DNA of 45,091 nt from Herbinix sp. (lineage in GTDB: Bacteria > Bacillota > Clostridia > Lachnospirales > Lachnospiraceae): assembly GCA_029239235.1 (NCBI GenBank), contig JAQZBD010000056.1, positions 1-45,091 on the forward strand. The letters run 5' to 3'. The notes below the pieces were generated by a model. It was not told where the DNA came from, ran no database searches, and saw only the letters and a program-made list of their open reading frames with translations. Position numbers and translations under genes: made by a program. Shown piece by piece: positions 8,259-16,250 of the stretch (its first letter is position 1; every line of letters begins with the position of its first letter).

Positions 8259-9182
8259 TTATGCCTCCTCTCGTATCTTCTTCCCGGTTATTTCTAGGAA
8301 CACATCATTAAAGGTACCCTTTTTAATCTCAATATCTGTGATTACATTCTTCTGCTCACTTAGAACCTGCAGCAGAGGATGAATGTTTTCAGCATCCACG
8401 CGATAGTAGCCCTCTTTTTTCACATATTCTAATTGATATTGCTGAAGTAGTAGCTCTAGCTCTGCCTCATTTTTCGTAGTAATGAAAGCCTTATCCTTGG
8501 TATATTGTTTCTTTAAGGCATACGGGGTATCATGTGCAACGATGACGCCACCATCAATAATGGCTATCTTATTACAGATTTCCGCTTCTTCCATGTAGTG
8601 GGTAGTTAGAAAGATTGTAATATTACGTTCCTTTTGAAGCTTTCTAATGTACTCCCAGATATGGGATCGTGTCTGCGGATCAAGACCCGTAGTAGGTTCG
8701 TCCAGGAATAATACCTTGGGATAATGAATTAATCCCCTGGCAATCTCTACACGACGTTTCATCCCACCGGAAAGTGAGCTGATCAATTTCTTTCGTTCTG
8801 CGGTCAAATCCACTAATTTGAGTACGAACTGAATCCGCTCCTCCACTTCTTTCTTCGGTATATTATAAAACACGCAGTGGAGCTTTAAGTTCTCCTCAAT
8901 TGTCATCTTCGCATCCAAGGTAGAGTCCTGAAACACTACTCCTATGGCTGATCTAACCTCGCTTTTTTGGTTAGTAACGTCTTTCCCGTCAATGGTAAGT
9001 GTTCCAGAGGTCTTTTCAAATATGGTGCAAAGGGTATTAATCGTTGTACTTTTCCCCGCACCATTGGGACCCAGGAACGCAAAAATAGTTCCTTCCTCTA
9101 CTTCAAAGGAAATATCGTTTACGGCAACGAAATCACCGTATTTCTTGGTAAAGTTCTTAACATTAATTATGGACTTCATCAA
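8259..9182 (-). CDS. DrrA-type ABC transporter ATP-binding protein
   Basis: 307 residues with Walker A GPNGAGKST at 38-46, signature LSGGMKRR, Walker B VLFLDEPTTGLD, and the H-loop LTTHYMEEAE. The signature and length, with a C-terminal extension past residue 230, are those of the daunorubicin-resistance (DrrA) ATPase group. The frame starts TTG-ATG; the TTG at 9182 has the better spacing to GGAG and the ATG lies three bases downstream. It opens a likely operon of ATPase, permease, regulator and kinase, under a TTGACA promoter at 9217-9246. It energises export by the downstream permease. Confidence 0.92.
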   Translation of the reverse strand: MMKSIINVKNFTKKYGDFVAVNDISFEVEEGTIFAFLGPNGAGKSTTINTLCTIFEKTSGTLTIDGKDVTNQKSEVRSAIGVVFQDSTLDAKMTIEENLKLHCVFYNIPKKEVEERIQFVLKLVDLTAERKKLISSLSGGMKRRVEIARGLIHYPKVLFLDEPTTGLDPQTRSHIWEYIRKLQKERNITIFLTTHYMEEAEICNKIAIIDGGVIVAHDTPYALKKQYTKDKAFITTKNEAELELLLQQYQLEYVKKEGYYRVDAENIHPLLQVLSEQKNVITDIEIKKGTFNDVFLEITGKKIREEA

Positions 9183-9216
9183 TTCTTAGTCTCCTTACAA
9201 AATCTCTTTTTCTATT

Positions 9217-9246
9217 GTATTATTACTAGTTTAAGCGGATTGTCAA
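9217..9246 (-). promoter_or_regulatory. Promoter of the DrrAB-regulator-kinase operon
   Basis: The minus strand shows a perfect TTGACA followed 18 bp later by TAATAC, about 35 bases upstream of the start codon. Confidence 0.55.
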
Positions 9247-9297
9247 AAGGCATGTTATTATAAAAGTATTCCCATAAAAACCTGAAACAGCGTCAGT

Positions 9298-9324
9298 GAG
9301 GTTGTCAGCAAAGCCGGCAACCTC
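9298..9324 (-). terminator. Hairpin after the FloA operon, possible terminator
   Basis: GAGGTTG pairs with CAACCTC, with additional GC pairs inside a 13-nt spacer, about 90 bases beyond the last gene of the operon. There is no T run, so this is a weak call. The rest of the 9183-9415 spacer holds only the promoter listed separately. Confidence 0.35.
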
Positions 9325-9415
9325 AAATCTTAATGACTATTTAATTCATTTTTCGTATCATATATAAATCTACATCTTTTGTTTACCGTTGCAGTATTTC
9401 TCAGTAATATCCCGG

Positions 9416-9874
9416 CTAACTGCGGTGCCTTCTTCTACGCTTGCTCAAAGGTTCACCAAGTATTTCCGACCAAATAATAGCTTCCTGTAACCGCTCTGTA
9501 GAAATAATATCGGCTCCTTCATAGCTTGATACAGGTCTCTTACTTTGCCACTCAATATTTCTCTGAACCGGAGTATTACTTGGGGGCGGAGATACCTTCA
9601 AATTAAGTTCCATCGGTCTCGTCCCAGGCTTCTCATTGTTTGATGTTATGGGTGTACCACCAGCCATTTGACGACCGTAGTTCTGGGTATTATTCTGTCT
9701 TGGGGGCTGATTAGCCTTCGATAGTTGTTTTGGAATTCCTAAATTACTATTTATCAACATTGTTGCTCTACCAGCAATCGAATTTGGTGGAGAGGATCGT
9801 TCTGGAATTCCTGTAGCACCATTTTTTAAGATTGCTGCTCTACCGGCTATTGTATTCCTACCACTATTCTCCAT
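9416..9874 (-). CDS. Uncharacterised Pro/Arg-rich repeat protein in the FloA operon
   Basis: A 152-residue hydrophilic protein with no transmembrane segment that I could not assign. Its N-terminus contains a tandem repeat of about 24 residues: NTIAGRAAILKNGATGIP at 7-24 and NSIAGRATMLINSNLGIP at 31-48. A Pro/Asn/Gln-rich middle of about 60 residues looks disordered. The end, LQEAIIWSEILGEPLSKRRRRHRS, is a likely helix with a strongly basic tail. Its ATG overlaps the flotillin stop codon by one base, so it is translationally coupled to FloA. In other Firmicutes a third small gene often follows floA. Inference: a cytosolic partner of the flotillin scaffold. Confidence 0.8.
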   Translation of the reverse strand: MENSGRNTIAGRAAILKNGATGIPERSSPPNSIAGRATMLINSNLGIPKQLSKANQPPRQNNTQNYGRQMAGGTPITSNNEKPGTRPMELNLKVSPPPSNTPVQRNIEWQSKRPVSSYEGADIISTERLQEAIIWSEILGEPLSKRRRRHRS

Positions 9875-10854
9875 TATCTATCCTTCTTTTCATCAACAAT
9901 TGTCTTTTTTGAGGTTTCGGATATCTTCTCTCTCATCCTGGTATCTGCTTTGATATTTTGCATATCATAATAATCCATTACGCCAAGATGTCCTTCTCTG
10001 AGTGCCTGAGCCATTGCCTTTGGTACCTCAGCTTCTGCCTCTACCACATAAGCTCTCATTTCCTGTTCTCTGGCTACCGCCATAGCTCTTCTTTCCTCAG
10101 CCTTCGCCTGGGCGATGTTCTTATCCGCCTCCGCCTGCAGGGTCTGCAGCTGGGCACCGATGTTCCTGCCAACATCTACGTCTGCAATATCGATGGATAA
10201 GATCTCAAATGCGGTTCCGGAATCCAGACCCTTACTTAATACTCTCTTTGAAATGTCGTCCGGATTCTCCAGCACTTCCTTGTGACTTGACGCAGAACCA
10301 ACGGTAGTAACAATTCCTTCACCGATTCTTGCCAATATCGTCTGCTCTCCTGCACCACCAACCAGACGCTCTAAGTTTGCTCTTACCGTTACTCTTGCTT
10401 TTACTAAAAGCTCAATACCATCCTTAGCCACGGCTGAGACCATAGGAGTCTCTATTACCTTTGGGTTAACGCTCATCTTTACCGCATCGAATACATCTCG
10501 ACCTGCCAGATCAATCGCTGCTGCCTTTTCAAAAGGAAGCTCAATAATATCAGCTCGCTCTGCTGCAATCAAAGCATTTACCACTCCATCCACATTACCA
10601 CCAGCGAGATAGTGAGCTTCTAACTGATTAACGCTTACATTAAGTCCTGCCTTCGTTGCTTTAATAAGCGGAAGTACAATCCTTGACGGAAGAACACGTC
10701 TTAGTCTCATACCAACTAAATTGAAGATACTGACTCTAACATTAGCCGCTAGTGAAGAAATCCATAATCCAACCGGTACAAAACTGAAAAACAATACAAT
10801 CAACAAACAAATAATTCCAATTAGTATAACATAACCTATCTGTGTTCCTGGCAT
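9874..10854 (-). CDS. floA: Flotillin-like protein FloA (UPF0365)
   Basis: 326 residues, the usual FloA length. A hydrophobic hairpin spans about residues 8-36 ([24 protein letters not shown]), followed by the SPFH/PHB-like core ([21 protein letters not shown]), and a charged Ala/Glu-rich coiled coil around 235-285 ([21 protein letters not shown]). FloA oligomerises under the membrane and organises functional membrane microdomains that tune fluidity and protein interactions; this is known for Bacillus homologues. The gene lies 45 bases after an NfeD-family gene, the classic pairing, and overlaps the next gene. Confidence 0.96.
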   Translation of the reverse strand: MPGTQIGYVILIGIICLLIVLFFSFVPVGLWISSLAANVRVSIFNLVGMRLRRVLPSRIVLPLIKATKAGLNVSVNQLEAHYLAGGNVDGVVNALIAAERADIIELPFEKAAAIDLAGRDVFDAVKMSVNPKVIETPMVSAVAKDGIELLVKARVTVRANLERLVGGAGEQTILARIGEGIVTTVGSASSHKEVLENPDDISKRVLSKGLDSGTAFEILSIDIADVDVGRNIGAQLQTLQAEADKNIAQAKAEERRAMAVAREQEMRAYVVEAEAEVPKAMAQALREGHLGVMDYYDMQNIKADTRMREKISETSKKTIVDEKKDR

Positions 10855-10899
10855 AATATTCTCCTTCTTTCTATGTAGTTATTTTAATATAGTATTACC

Positions 10900-11388
10900 T
10901 TAATCCAATTCTTTTACTATTAATTTTGAACCAAGAACCTTAAAAATAATCACTTTTGCACCTTTTATTATATATTTTCCTTCTGAAATTACATCCTGAT
11001 CAACTCCATCGAAGCTTCCAATACCTGATGGTCTTAAATCAGTTAATGCCACACCCTGCTTTCCTAGCAGATGCTTCAGGTCATTTGCACTGATATAGCC
11101 TTCTTTGTTGCTTTGCTCTTCCTTTAGTATAATAGGAGATTTTAGTTTTCCTCTTGATAACAAGCTCAGGATAACCGCAAGCATGATTGCGAGGACAGCA
11201 AGTACTATAATAGTAATAATAGCTCCTTCCACAAAGGTGTCGGAAATCAAGAAGATTGCAACTAAAAGACTTACCGTACCGAAGATACCCGGGGCGTGCA
11301 GACCCGGCGTTATCATTTCGATTCCAACCAGGATAAATCCGGTAATAAATAAACCTATTGCCAACACAAGTAACCAATCAATCAACAT
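10900..11388 (-). CDS. NfeD-family membrane protein
   Basis: A 162-residue short NfeD protein. It has three or four transmembrane segments within residues 4-80, including the GIEMITPGLHAPGIFG motif of the family, and a C-terminal OB-fold-like domain (GKQGVALTDLRPSGIG ... GAKVIIFKVLGSKLIVKEL). The large N-terminal ClpP-like protease domain of long NfeD proteins is absent, as in the short partners of flotillins. It directly precedes floA and follows the GNAT gene by four bases. NfeD proteins bind flotillins through the OB fold and affect raft assembly. Confidence 0.9.
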   Translation of the reverse strand: MLIDWLLVLAIGLFITGFILVGIEMITPGLHAPGIFGTVSLLVAIFLISDTFVEGAIITIIVLAVLAIMLAVILSLLSRGKLKSPIILKEEQSNKEGYISANDLKHLLGKQGVALTDLRPSGIGSFDGVDQDVISEGKYIIKGAKVIIFKVLGSKLIVKELD

Positions 11389-11392
11389 TTCT

Positions 11393-11902
11393 CTACTCCT
11401 TCCGATTAAAGATATCTGCTCCTTCTGCTTTCGCTGCTCTTATGTCCTTTAGCATACAGATGGATAATGGCATATTCTTATATTGTCCGTAATTATCAAT
11501 CACTTGAAATCCAATGGAAGAATATAATCCAATCGCGGATTTCATAGCTTTGCCGGTCTCGAGAATCAAACTGTCGTAGCCTTGTTCCCTGGCTTTATCT
11601 TCAACCTGCTGCATTAGAAGTTTGGAGATACCCTGCCCTCGGAACTCTTTTCGGACAAAGACACGCTTAACCTCAGCCACACCTTCTGCATAATATTTAA
11701 ATGCTCCGCAAGCGATGGGAGTGTCATTATCAGAAATCAAAATAACATCGTGGATATGATCCAGTTTATTATACTGATTATATTCCGTTCTTTGGGTTTC
11801 GCCTCCCACAAGCTCATTCAGGCTCTCATCCAGCATCTGACATAGACGGGCAAAATCCTGATTATTTCCGTTCGTATAATGAATGTTATATGATTTAAGC
11901 AT
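11393..11902 (-). CDS. GNAT family N-acetyltransferase
   Basis: 169 residues from the ATG at 11902, chosen because GGAGG lies five bases upstream; an ATG four codons earlier lacks a site. The acetyl-CoA binding motif A is clear: VKRVFVRKEFRGQGISKLLMQQVE (about residues 88-110), followed by the motif B region KSAIGLYSSIGFQVIDNYG. Substrate cannot be told. It is the first gene of the NfeD-FloA set, separated by four bases from nfeD, so it is probably co-transcribed though not obviously related in function. Confidence 0.88.
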   Translation of the reverse strand: MLKSYNIHYTNGNNQDFARLCQMLDESLNELVGGETQRTEYNQYNKLDHIHDVILISDNDTPIACGAFKYYAEGVAEVKRVFVRKEFRGQGISKLLMQQVEDKAREQGYDSLILETGKAMKSAIGLYSSIGFQVIDNYGQYKNMPLSICMLKDIRAAKAEGADIFNRKE

Positions 11903-12137
11903 ATGAACCTCCATAGCTGTCTAATCTTTCGCACATATGATATGCTCTTTCGATTATATTCGCTTTTCTTACCATTCATGTCTTAACCTCATATTAACAC
12001 TACAGACTTCTCTAAGCAAGTAGAAAAGCCATTTTAATCAACTTCTAATATACAAAATTACCCTATCTTTGTACCGTATCATTAATCTGCTTAAATCAAT
12101 AACTTACGCGCTGCTTTACTTATTATGATTTAAAAAC

Positions 12138-12170
12138 TACGCCAGGAAATAGATCCTATTTCTTGGCGTA
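12138..12170 (-). terminator. Intrinsic terminator of cooS
   Basis: A 14-bp stem (TACGCCAAGAAATA / TATTTCCTGGCGTA on the minus strand, one G-U pair) with a tight loop is followed by GTTTTTAAA. The rest of the 11903-12203 spacer shows no gene. Confidence 0.85.
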
Positions 12171-12203
12171 ATAATAATCTTGTTGCGACGCGTAATACTG
12201 TCT

Positions 12204-14117
12204 TTATGCTAAGCCTAATTTTCTTCTCTTTGTAATAATATGAGCTTCTATCCCTTCAGCCACTTGAATCGGGTCATCTCCCAGCGCAATCTTACCACCC
12301 GTTAGCTCCTCCACATCCTCGGTCAACAGCTTAACAAGGTTCGGAGCACCTGTAATAAACGGAGTTGGGGACAAATGGGTATAGGCACCATAGGCTACAG
12401 CAAATAAACCATCAATAGTAGCCTTCTGCTCCATCCACTCCGGAGCCGTAACAGCGATCGGAAGATCAGGAATGTCAACGCCAAGGTGATCTGCCAGAGC
12501 AGTAACCAGCATAGAAATTCTACCTGTGTCCGTACAGGTTCCAAAGCTTAATACCGGCGGAATTCCCAGCGCTTTACATACCCCCTTCAACCCTTCTCCA
12601 GCCTGCTCCACCGCATCCAGATTACAGAGTCCTGCCACTTCCAGGGCATGATTACCACAGCCTCCGGCAACCACGAGTATATCCCTTGCAATCAATTGCT
12701 TTGTCAGGTTGACCGTATTCCAGTCTTGAGGGCCATTACGCAGGGTAGAACAGTTTGCCAGAGCAACTACACCCTTAATCTGACCCTTCGCAATAACGTC
12801 CACCAATGCACCGAGATCATTTCCGATTGCCTTCATAACAGCCTCAGTGGAGAAGCCGGCAATTGCCTTTGTCATGTGCTTTGGAACAAAGGGCTTGATC
12901 TTTCCATGACGCTTTTTAAAGTTATCGATTGCAATATCAATACAGCTCTCCGCCATTTCTTCCGCCTTCGCCGGATAATAGGGCATTGCATGTCCAACGC
13001 CTGGTACGCCTATAATTGTACTTACGCTGACTAAGGCTACCTGATACTTCTCTGCATACATGTCCATATCCGGTGGAGAACAGTTCTCTTCCATAACTAA
13101 TGCATCTACGGTACCTGTTGCCAAGAAGGGTTCAAGGGCTAACCAGTTACCCATAAGTCCTACAAAGACATCATCCACCTCAAAGCGCTGCAAAAGCTCC
13201 TGTCCGGTCTCAATGGAACCAACAATACGAATTCCTTTTGCTCCTGCCTGAATTGCTTTATGCTGATATTCCGGGAGTTTTGCCTTTTGTAAGGTAGCTA
13301 CTCCAATCCAGGGCTGGTGTCCATTAAATGCAATATTAACATAGTCTCCATCCATGATTCCGAGATCTACGTTCACCTCATGAGGCATAGGGGTGCCAAA
13401 CAGAATGTCCTGCACCATCTCCAGCCCAATTTGAGCGGTATATATGGTGGAAACTCCTAGCCTCAGTGCCTTTTTTGCCAATGAAACATAATCACCATCT
13501 ACATTTGTTAAGCAGCTTGCGATACTATTTTCAACCTCATGCTGGATACCGCAGGGATATAGATGCAAGTCCTTCCATATCTGTTTTCTTTTCTTTGGAG
13601 CGAAGGCTTCTACCATAATGCTGTCACCATCCGGTGTAATCTTCATTTCTCTGTCCAATAAATCCGCCAGCTCTGCTGCCATATGGTTAGCATCCTGATT
13701 TGTATCCACTCCTAGTTTTTCGCACATCCATTTCAATTTATCAAAATCCTTAATTTGAAATGGGGTTTTTCCTTCTGCCGTTGCTTTTAGAGTACGAAAT
13801 GCTTCATAGGCATGATGTCCGTAAGTGGCCGCACCCATAATGTTACGGATTAGCATATTACGCATTGCCATAGCATCATTTCCGATACCACAGACTCCTT
13901 TATCTGCCCCTGTCTTCTCATTAATTCGGCATGGTCCATTGGTACATAACCAACAGCTCATGCCGGCCAAACAATATCTGCACCGAATTTTTTCCTGCTC
14001 TGTCCATCTGGAAAATACGCTCGACAAGCCATCCTCTTTGATTCGAAGAAGCATTTCTTCTACGGAATCATGGTAGCTTACACGCCCTACGGGTTTTTCT
14101 AATATTTGCTCAGACAT
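12204..14117 (-). CDS. cooS: Anaerobic Ni-dependent carbon monoxide dehydrogenase, catalytic subunit
   Basis: A 637-residue protein from the ATG at 14117, which has GGAGG five bases upstream; an ATG four codons earlier lacks a site. CooS interconverts CO and CO2 at a Ni-Fe-S C-cluster in a homodimer and feeds electrons to ferredoxin. N-terminal cysteines are at 46, 49, 55, 58, 63 and 76 (B- and D-cluster region). C-cluster motifs include LANCSTLRNG, GGCGNHALE and GTCTDTGR, the hybrid-cluster/CODH signature. The residue normally forming the second D-cluster cysteine is Ser54. No acetyl-CoA synthase, CooC or CooF gene lies next to it, so it is a stand-alone CODH and is cut off by its own terminator. 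Confidence 0.95.
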   Translation of the reverse strand: MSEQILEKPVGRVSYHDSVEEMLLRIKEDGLSSVFSRWTEQEKIRCRYCLAGMSCWLCTNGPCRINEKTGADKGVCGIGNDAMAMRNMLIRNIMGAATYGHHAYEAFRTLKATAEGKTPFQIKDFDKLKWMCEKLGVDTNQDANHMAAELADLLDREMKITPDGDSIMVEAFAPKKRKQIWKDLHLYPCGIQHEVENSIASCLTNVDGDYVSLAKKALRLGVSTIYTAQIGLEMVQDILFGTPMPHEVNVDLGIMDGDYVNIAFNGHQPWIGVATLQKAKLPEYQHKAIQAGAKGIRIVGSIETGQELLQRFEVDDVFVGLMGNWLALEPFLATGTVDALVMEENCSPPDMDMYAEKYQVALVSVSTIIGVPGVGHAMPYYPAKAEEMAESCIDIAIDNFKKRHGKIKPFVPKHMTKAIAGFSTEAVMKAIGNDLGALVDVIAKGQIKGVVALANCSTLRNGPQDWNTVNLTKQLIARDILVVAGGCGNHALEVAGLCNLDAVEQAGEGLKGVCKALGIPPVLSFGTCTDTGRISMLVTALADHLGVDIPDLPIAVTAPEWMEQKATIDGLFAVAYGAYTHLSPTPFITGAPNLVKLLTEDVEELTGGKIALGDDPIQVAEGIEAHIITKRRKLGLA

Positions 14118-14318
14118 AAAAACCTCCATACTTAGATAATCAATCTTCGCTAGTTAATATGTCCAGTTCTTACAATAAAATACTAATAAAACTTATGAAA
14201 ACCCGTATATTGTATAGAAAAAAGTTCGTGTTTGAAACCTTTGCATATTTTAATTTATTTTCAATTGGGATATAATACCATTAATTACAATTATAATCCA
14301 GATATAAGGAGGTAGATT

Positions 14319-14991
14319 ATGAAGAATGTGGTTATTACCGGTAGCACCAGAGGAATTGGACTTGAAATGGCGAGAGAATTTTTAAAGCATGGCTGCAATG
14401 TAACAATCTCAGGAAGAAATACGGCTCCCCCTGGTAAGCTTGAGGAGGAACTGACAGAGTACCGTAAAAACTATCACTATGTGCCATGTAATGTGCAAAG
14501 TAAAAATGATATAGAAAACCTATGGGCCTCAGCGAAGGAGCAATGGGGTACCATTGATATCTGGATTAATAATGCAGGCCAAAATACTCCCCATGAATTC
14601 AGTTATGATACGGATTCCTCCAGTACTGAAGCTGTAATTCATACGAATATTCTGGGTATCATCTATGGGGCACAGGTAGCTGCAAAGTATATGCTTCTGC
14701 AAGGAAACGGACAGATCTGGAATATGGAAGGTCTGGGTTCGAATAACATGATTCAGGTTAAAACCATCCTTTACGGAACAACGAAGCATGCTTTAGTCGC
14801 CAGTTCTTAAGGACAAGAGCTTTCAGTTTGTATTTAATGCCCTAGCGGATCGGCCGGAGACAGTGGCAGCCTTTTTTATCCCACGTATATTAAAAAATTC
14901 GAAAAATAATGCGCATATCGTCTGGTTGACAAATGCCAAATCTATGTGGAGGTTTCTAAAGTATCCGGTTCTTAAAAGAGAACTGATTTAG
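14319..14991 (+). pseudogene. Short-chain dehydrogenase/reductase, disrupted by an internal deletion and frameshift
   Basis: The first 163 codons (14319-14810) give a good SDR N-terminus: GSTRGIGLEMA dinucleotide-binding motif near residues 8-18, NNAG motif, and active-site YGTTK. The frame then stops at 14808. From 14812 to 14991 another frame encodes about 59 residues (DKSFQFVFNALADRPETVAAFF...) that read as the C-terminal part of the same family. About 50-60 residues that normally lie between are missing, so the gene lost an internal segment and its frame. Start has AAGGAGG nine bases upstream. The product is unlikely to be active. Confidence 0.8.
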
Positions 14992-15001
14992 CATCAAAAA
15001 A

Positions 15002-15046
15002 GTCATGTAACAATTCAAGGTATAAAATTGCTACATGACATTTTTT
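15002..15046. terminator. Bidirectional intrinsic terminator
   Basis: GTCATGTA-A-CAATT pairs with AATTG-C-TACATGAC; six T follow on the plus strand and six on the minus strand. It separates the convergent SDR remnant and lipoprotein gene. Confidence 0.88.
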
Positions 15047-16163
15047 ATTTGTTTACTACATTATCCATATTTACTTGAAGGGTCTCTCCCTCTTCTAACA
15101 TGATATGACCTGATTCATAAGGTTTATTGTCCACCGTTATTATTACCTTCTGTGCCTGATAGTAATTACCCAGGGTATTTGTTATGCCCTGCAGTATTAG
15201 TAACTCGTATCCAGCACCGGCGTTCATATCATCAACTAATTCCTTAGAAAAATCCACCCTAACTATGCCATCCTCGGATAGATAAAGACTGTTAACCTTT
15301 GTATTAATACTTGCTAGTGGAAGATAGGTATCCTTCGATGTCTTCTTGCTGATCGCAGCTTCAAGAATATCTTTTGTTTCATCTCCAGTATGGAAGGTTA
15401 AAGTCGTTTGCTCCGGATAAAGCTTCTCATCTATATCGGGATAGTAAATATCAATTGTCTTAGTATAGGCTTTGTTTGTATTGATTGTCTTCAGTGAGGA
15501 AGTAACCTCCATGTCACCGGACTGGAATACACTTTTTACTAATCCAACTTGAGGTGCATAATAATCCTTTGAAGCACTATCCTCATTTTCAGTAGTTACC
15601 TCAATAGCCGTATATTCACCGGAGGGAGTTGTTACCGGTACATCAACACCGGAAATATATCGTTTTCTGCCATCGGATAATGTCCACTCTGTTCCTTGTA
15701 CTAGAGGCTCCATTAATAAAACCTCCGGAGAATCCTCTGAAGCTGTACCGGATAAAAAGTTATCCCTGTAGTAGCATTCATTTAACCGTTTTATAATCTC
15801 CAGCTTGCCAGCCTTGATTTCAATTACCCGAACTGTCTCTGTTCCACCATTATTCGTTCTGGTTTGAATTCTTTGATTGGCGGCATCCAGAAAATCAGTC
15901 GTTTGTTCATAGGAGGCGTATTCATTTCCCTTCCCCTCATAAACATACTCTGTATCAGCAGACATGGGATAATAGTCAGCGATGGTAGCTGCTTTTTCAT
16001 CTTTTGTAGTACTATCTTGAGTATTATATATTTCATCCTCTGCAGGTGATGTAATCTTCGGAATTACTGTTGGTGTTACCTCATTTGTATCTTTAGACTT
16101 ATTGCAGGAACCTAGAAAAAGTACCAGTAGGACTACACTAAGTAATAAAATCTTAATCTTCAT
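15045..16163 (-). CDS. GerMN-domain lipoprotein
   Basis: 372 residues. A lipoprotein signal peptide is visible: hydrophobic core at 5-16 and lipobox LGSC with Cys20. A middle domain of beta-rich sequence (about 50-220) precedes a C-terminal GerMN domain (about 240-345: DIYYPDIDEKLYPEQ ... SEDGIVRVDFSKELVDD ... LQGITNTLGNY). GerMN domains occur in GerM, needed for spore germination and sporulation, and in other lipoproteins of Firmicutes. It should sit on the outer face of the membrane. The deacetylase gene lies 87 bases upstream on the same strand; both could act on peptidoglycan, which is inference. Confidence 0.85.
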   Translation of the reverse strand: MKIKILLLSVVLLVLFLGSCNKSKDTNEVTPTVIPKITSPAEDEIYNTQDSTTKDEKAATIADYYPMSADTEYVYEGKGNEYASYEQTTDFLDAANQRIQTRTNNGGTETVRVIEIKAGKLEIIKRLNECYYRDNFLSGTASEDSPEVLLMEPLVQGTEWTLSDGRKRYISGVDVPVTTPSGEYTAIEVTTENEDSASKDYYAPQVGLVKSVFQSGDMEVTSSLKTINTNKAYTKTIDIYYPDIDEKLYPEQTTLTFHTGDETKDILEAAISKKTSKDTYLPLASINTKVNSLYLSEDGIVRVDFSKELVDDMNAGAGYELLILQGITNTLGNYYQAQKVIITVDNKPYESGHIMLEEGETLQVNMDNVVNK

Positions 16164-16250
16164 AATAACCTCCTTTTACCACTGTAACGGTATCAATAGC
16201 AGTATGTATTTATTCTAATAGAAAATGCGCATAAGTGCAATCCTCCTAGC

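Noticed and set aside
9298-9324. Strong intrinsic terminator after the FloA operon
   Set aside because: The hairpin lacks a T run; reported only as a possible terminator.
11081-11377. 98-codon open frame inside the nfeD gene
   Set aside because: It is an alternative frame of a well-supported NfeD gene with no RBS or domain.
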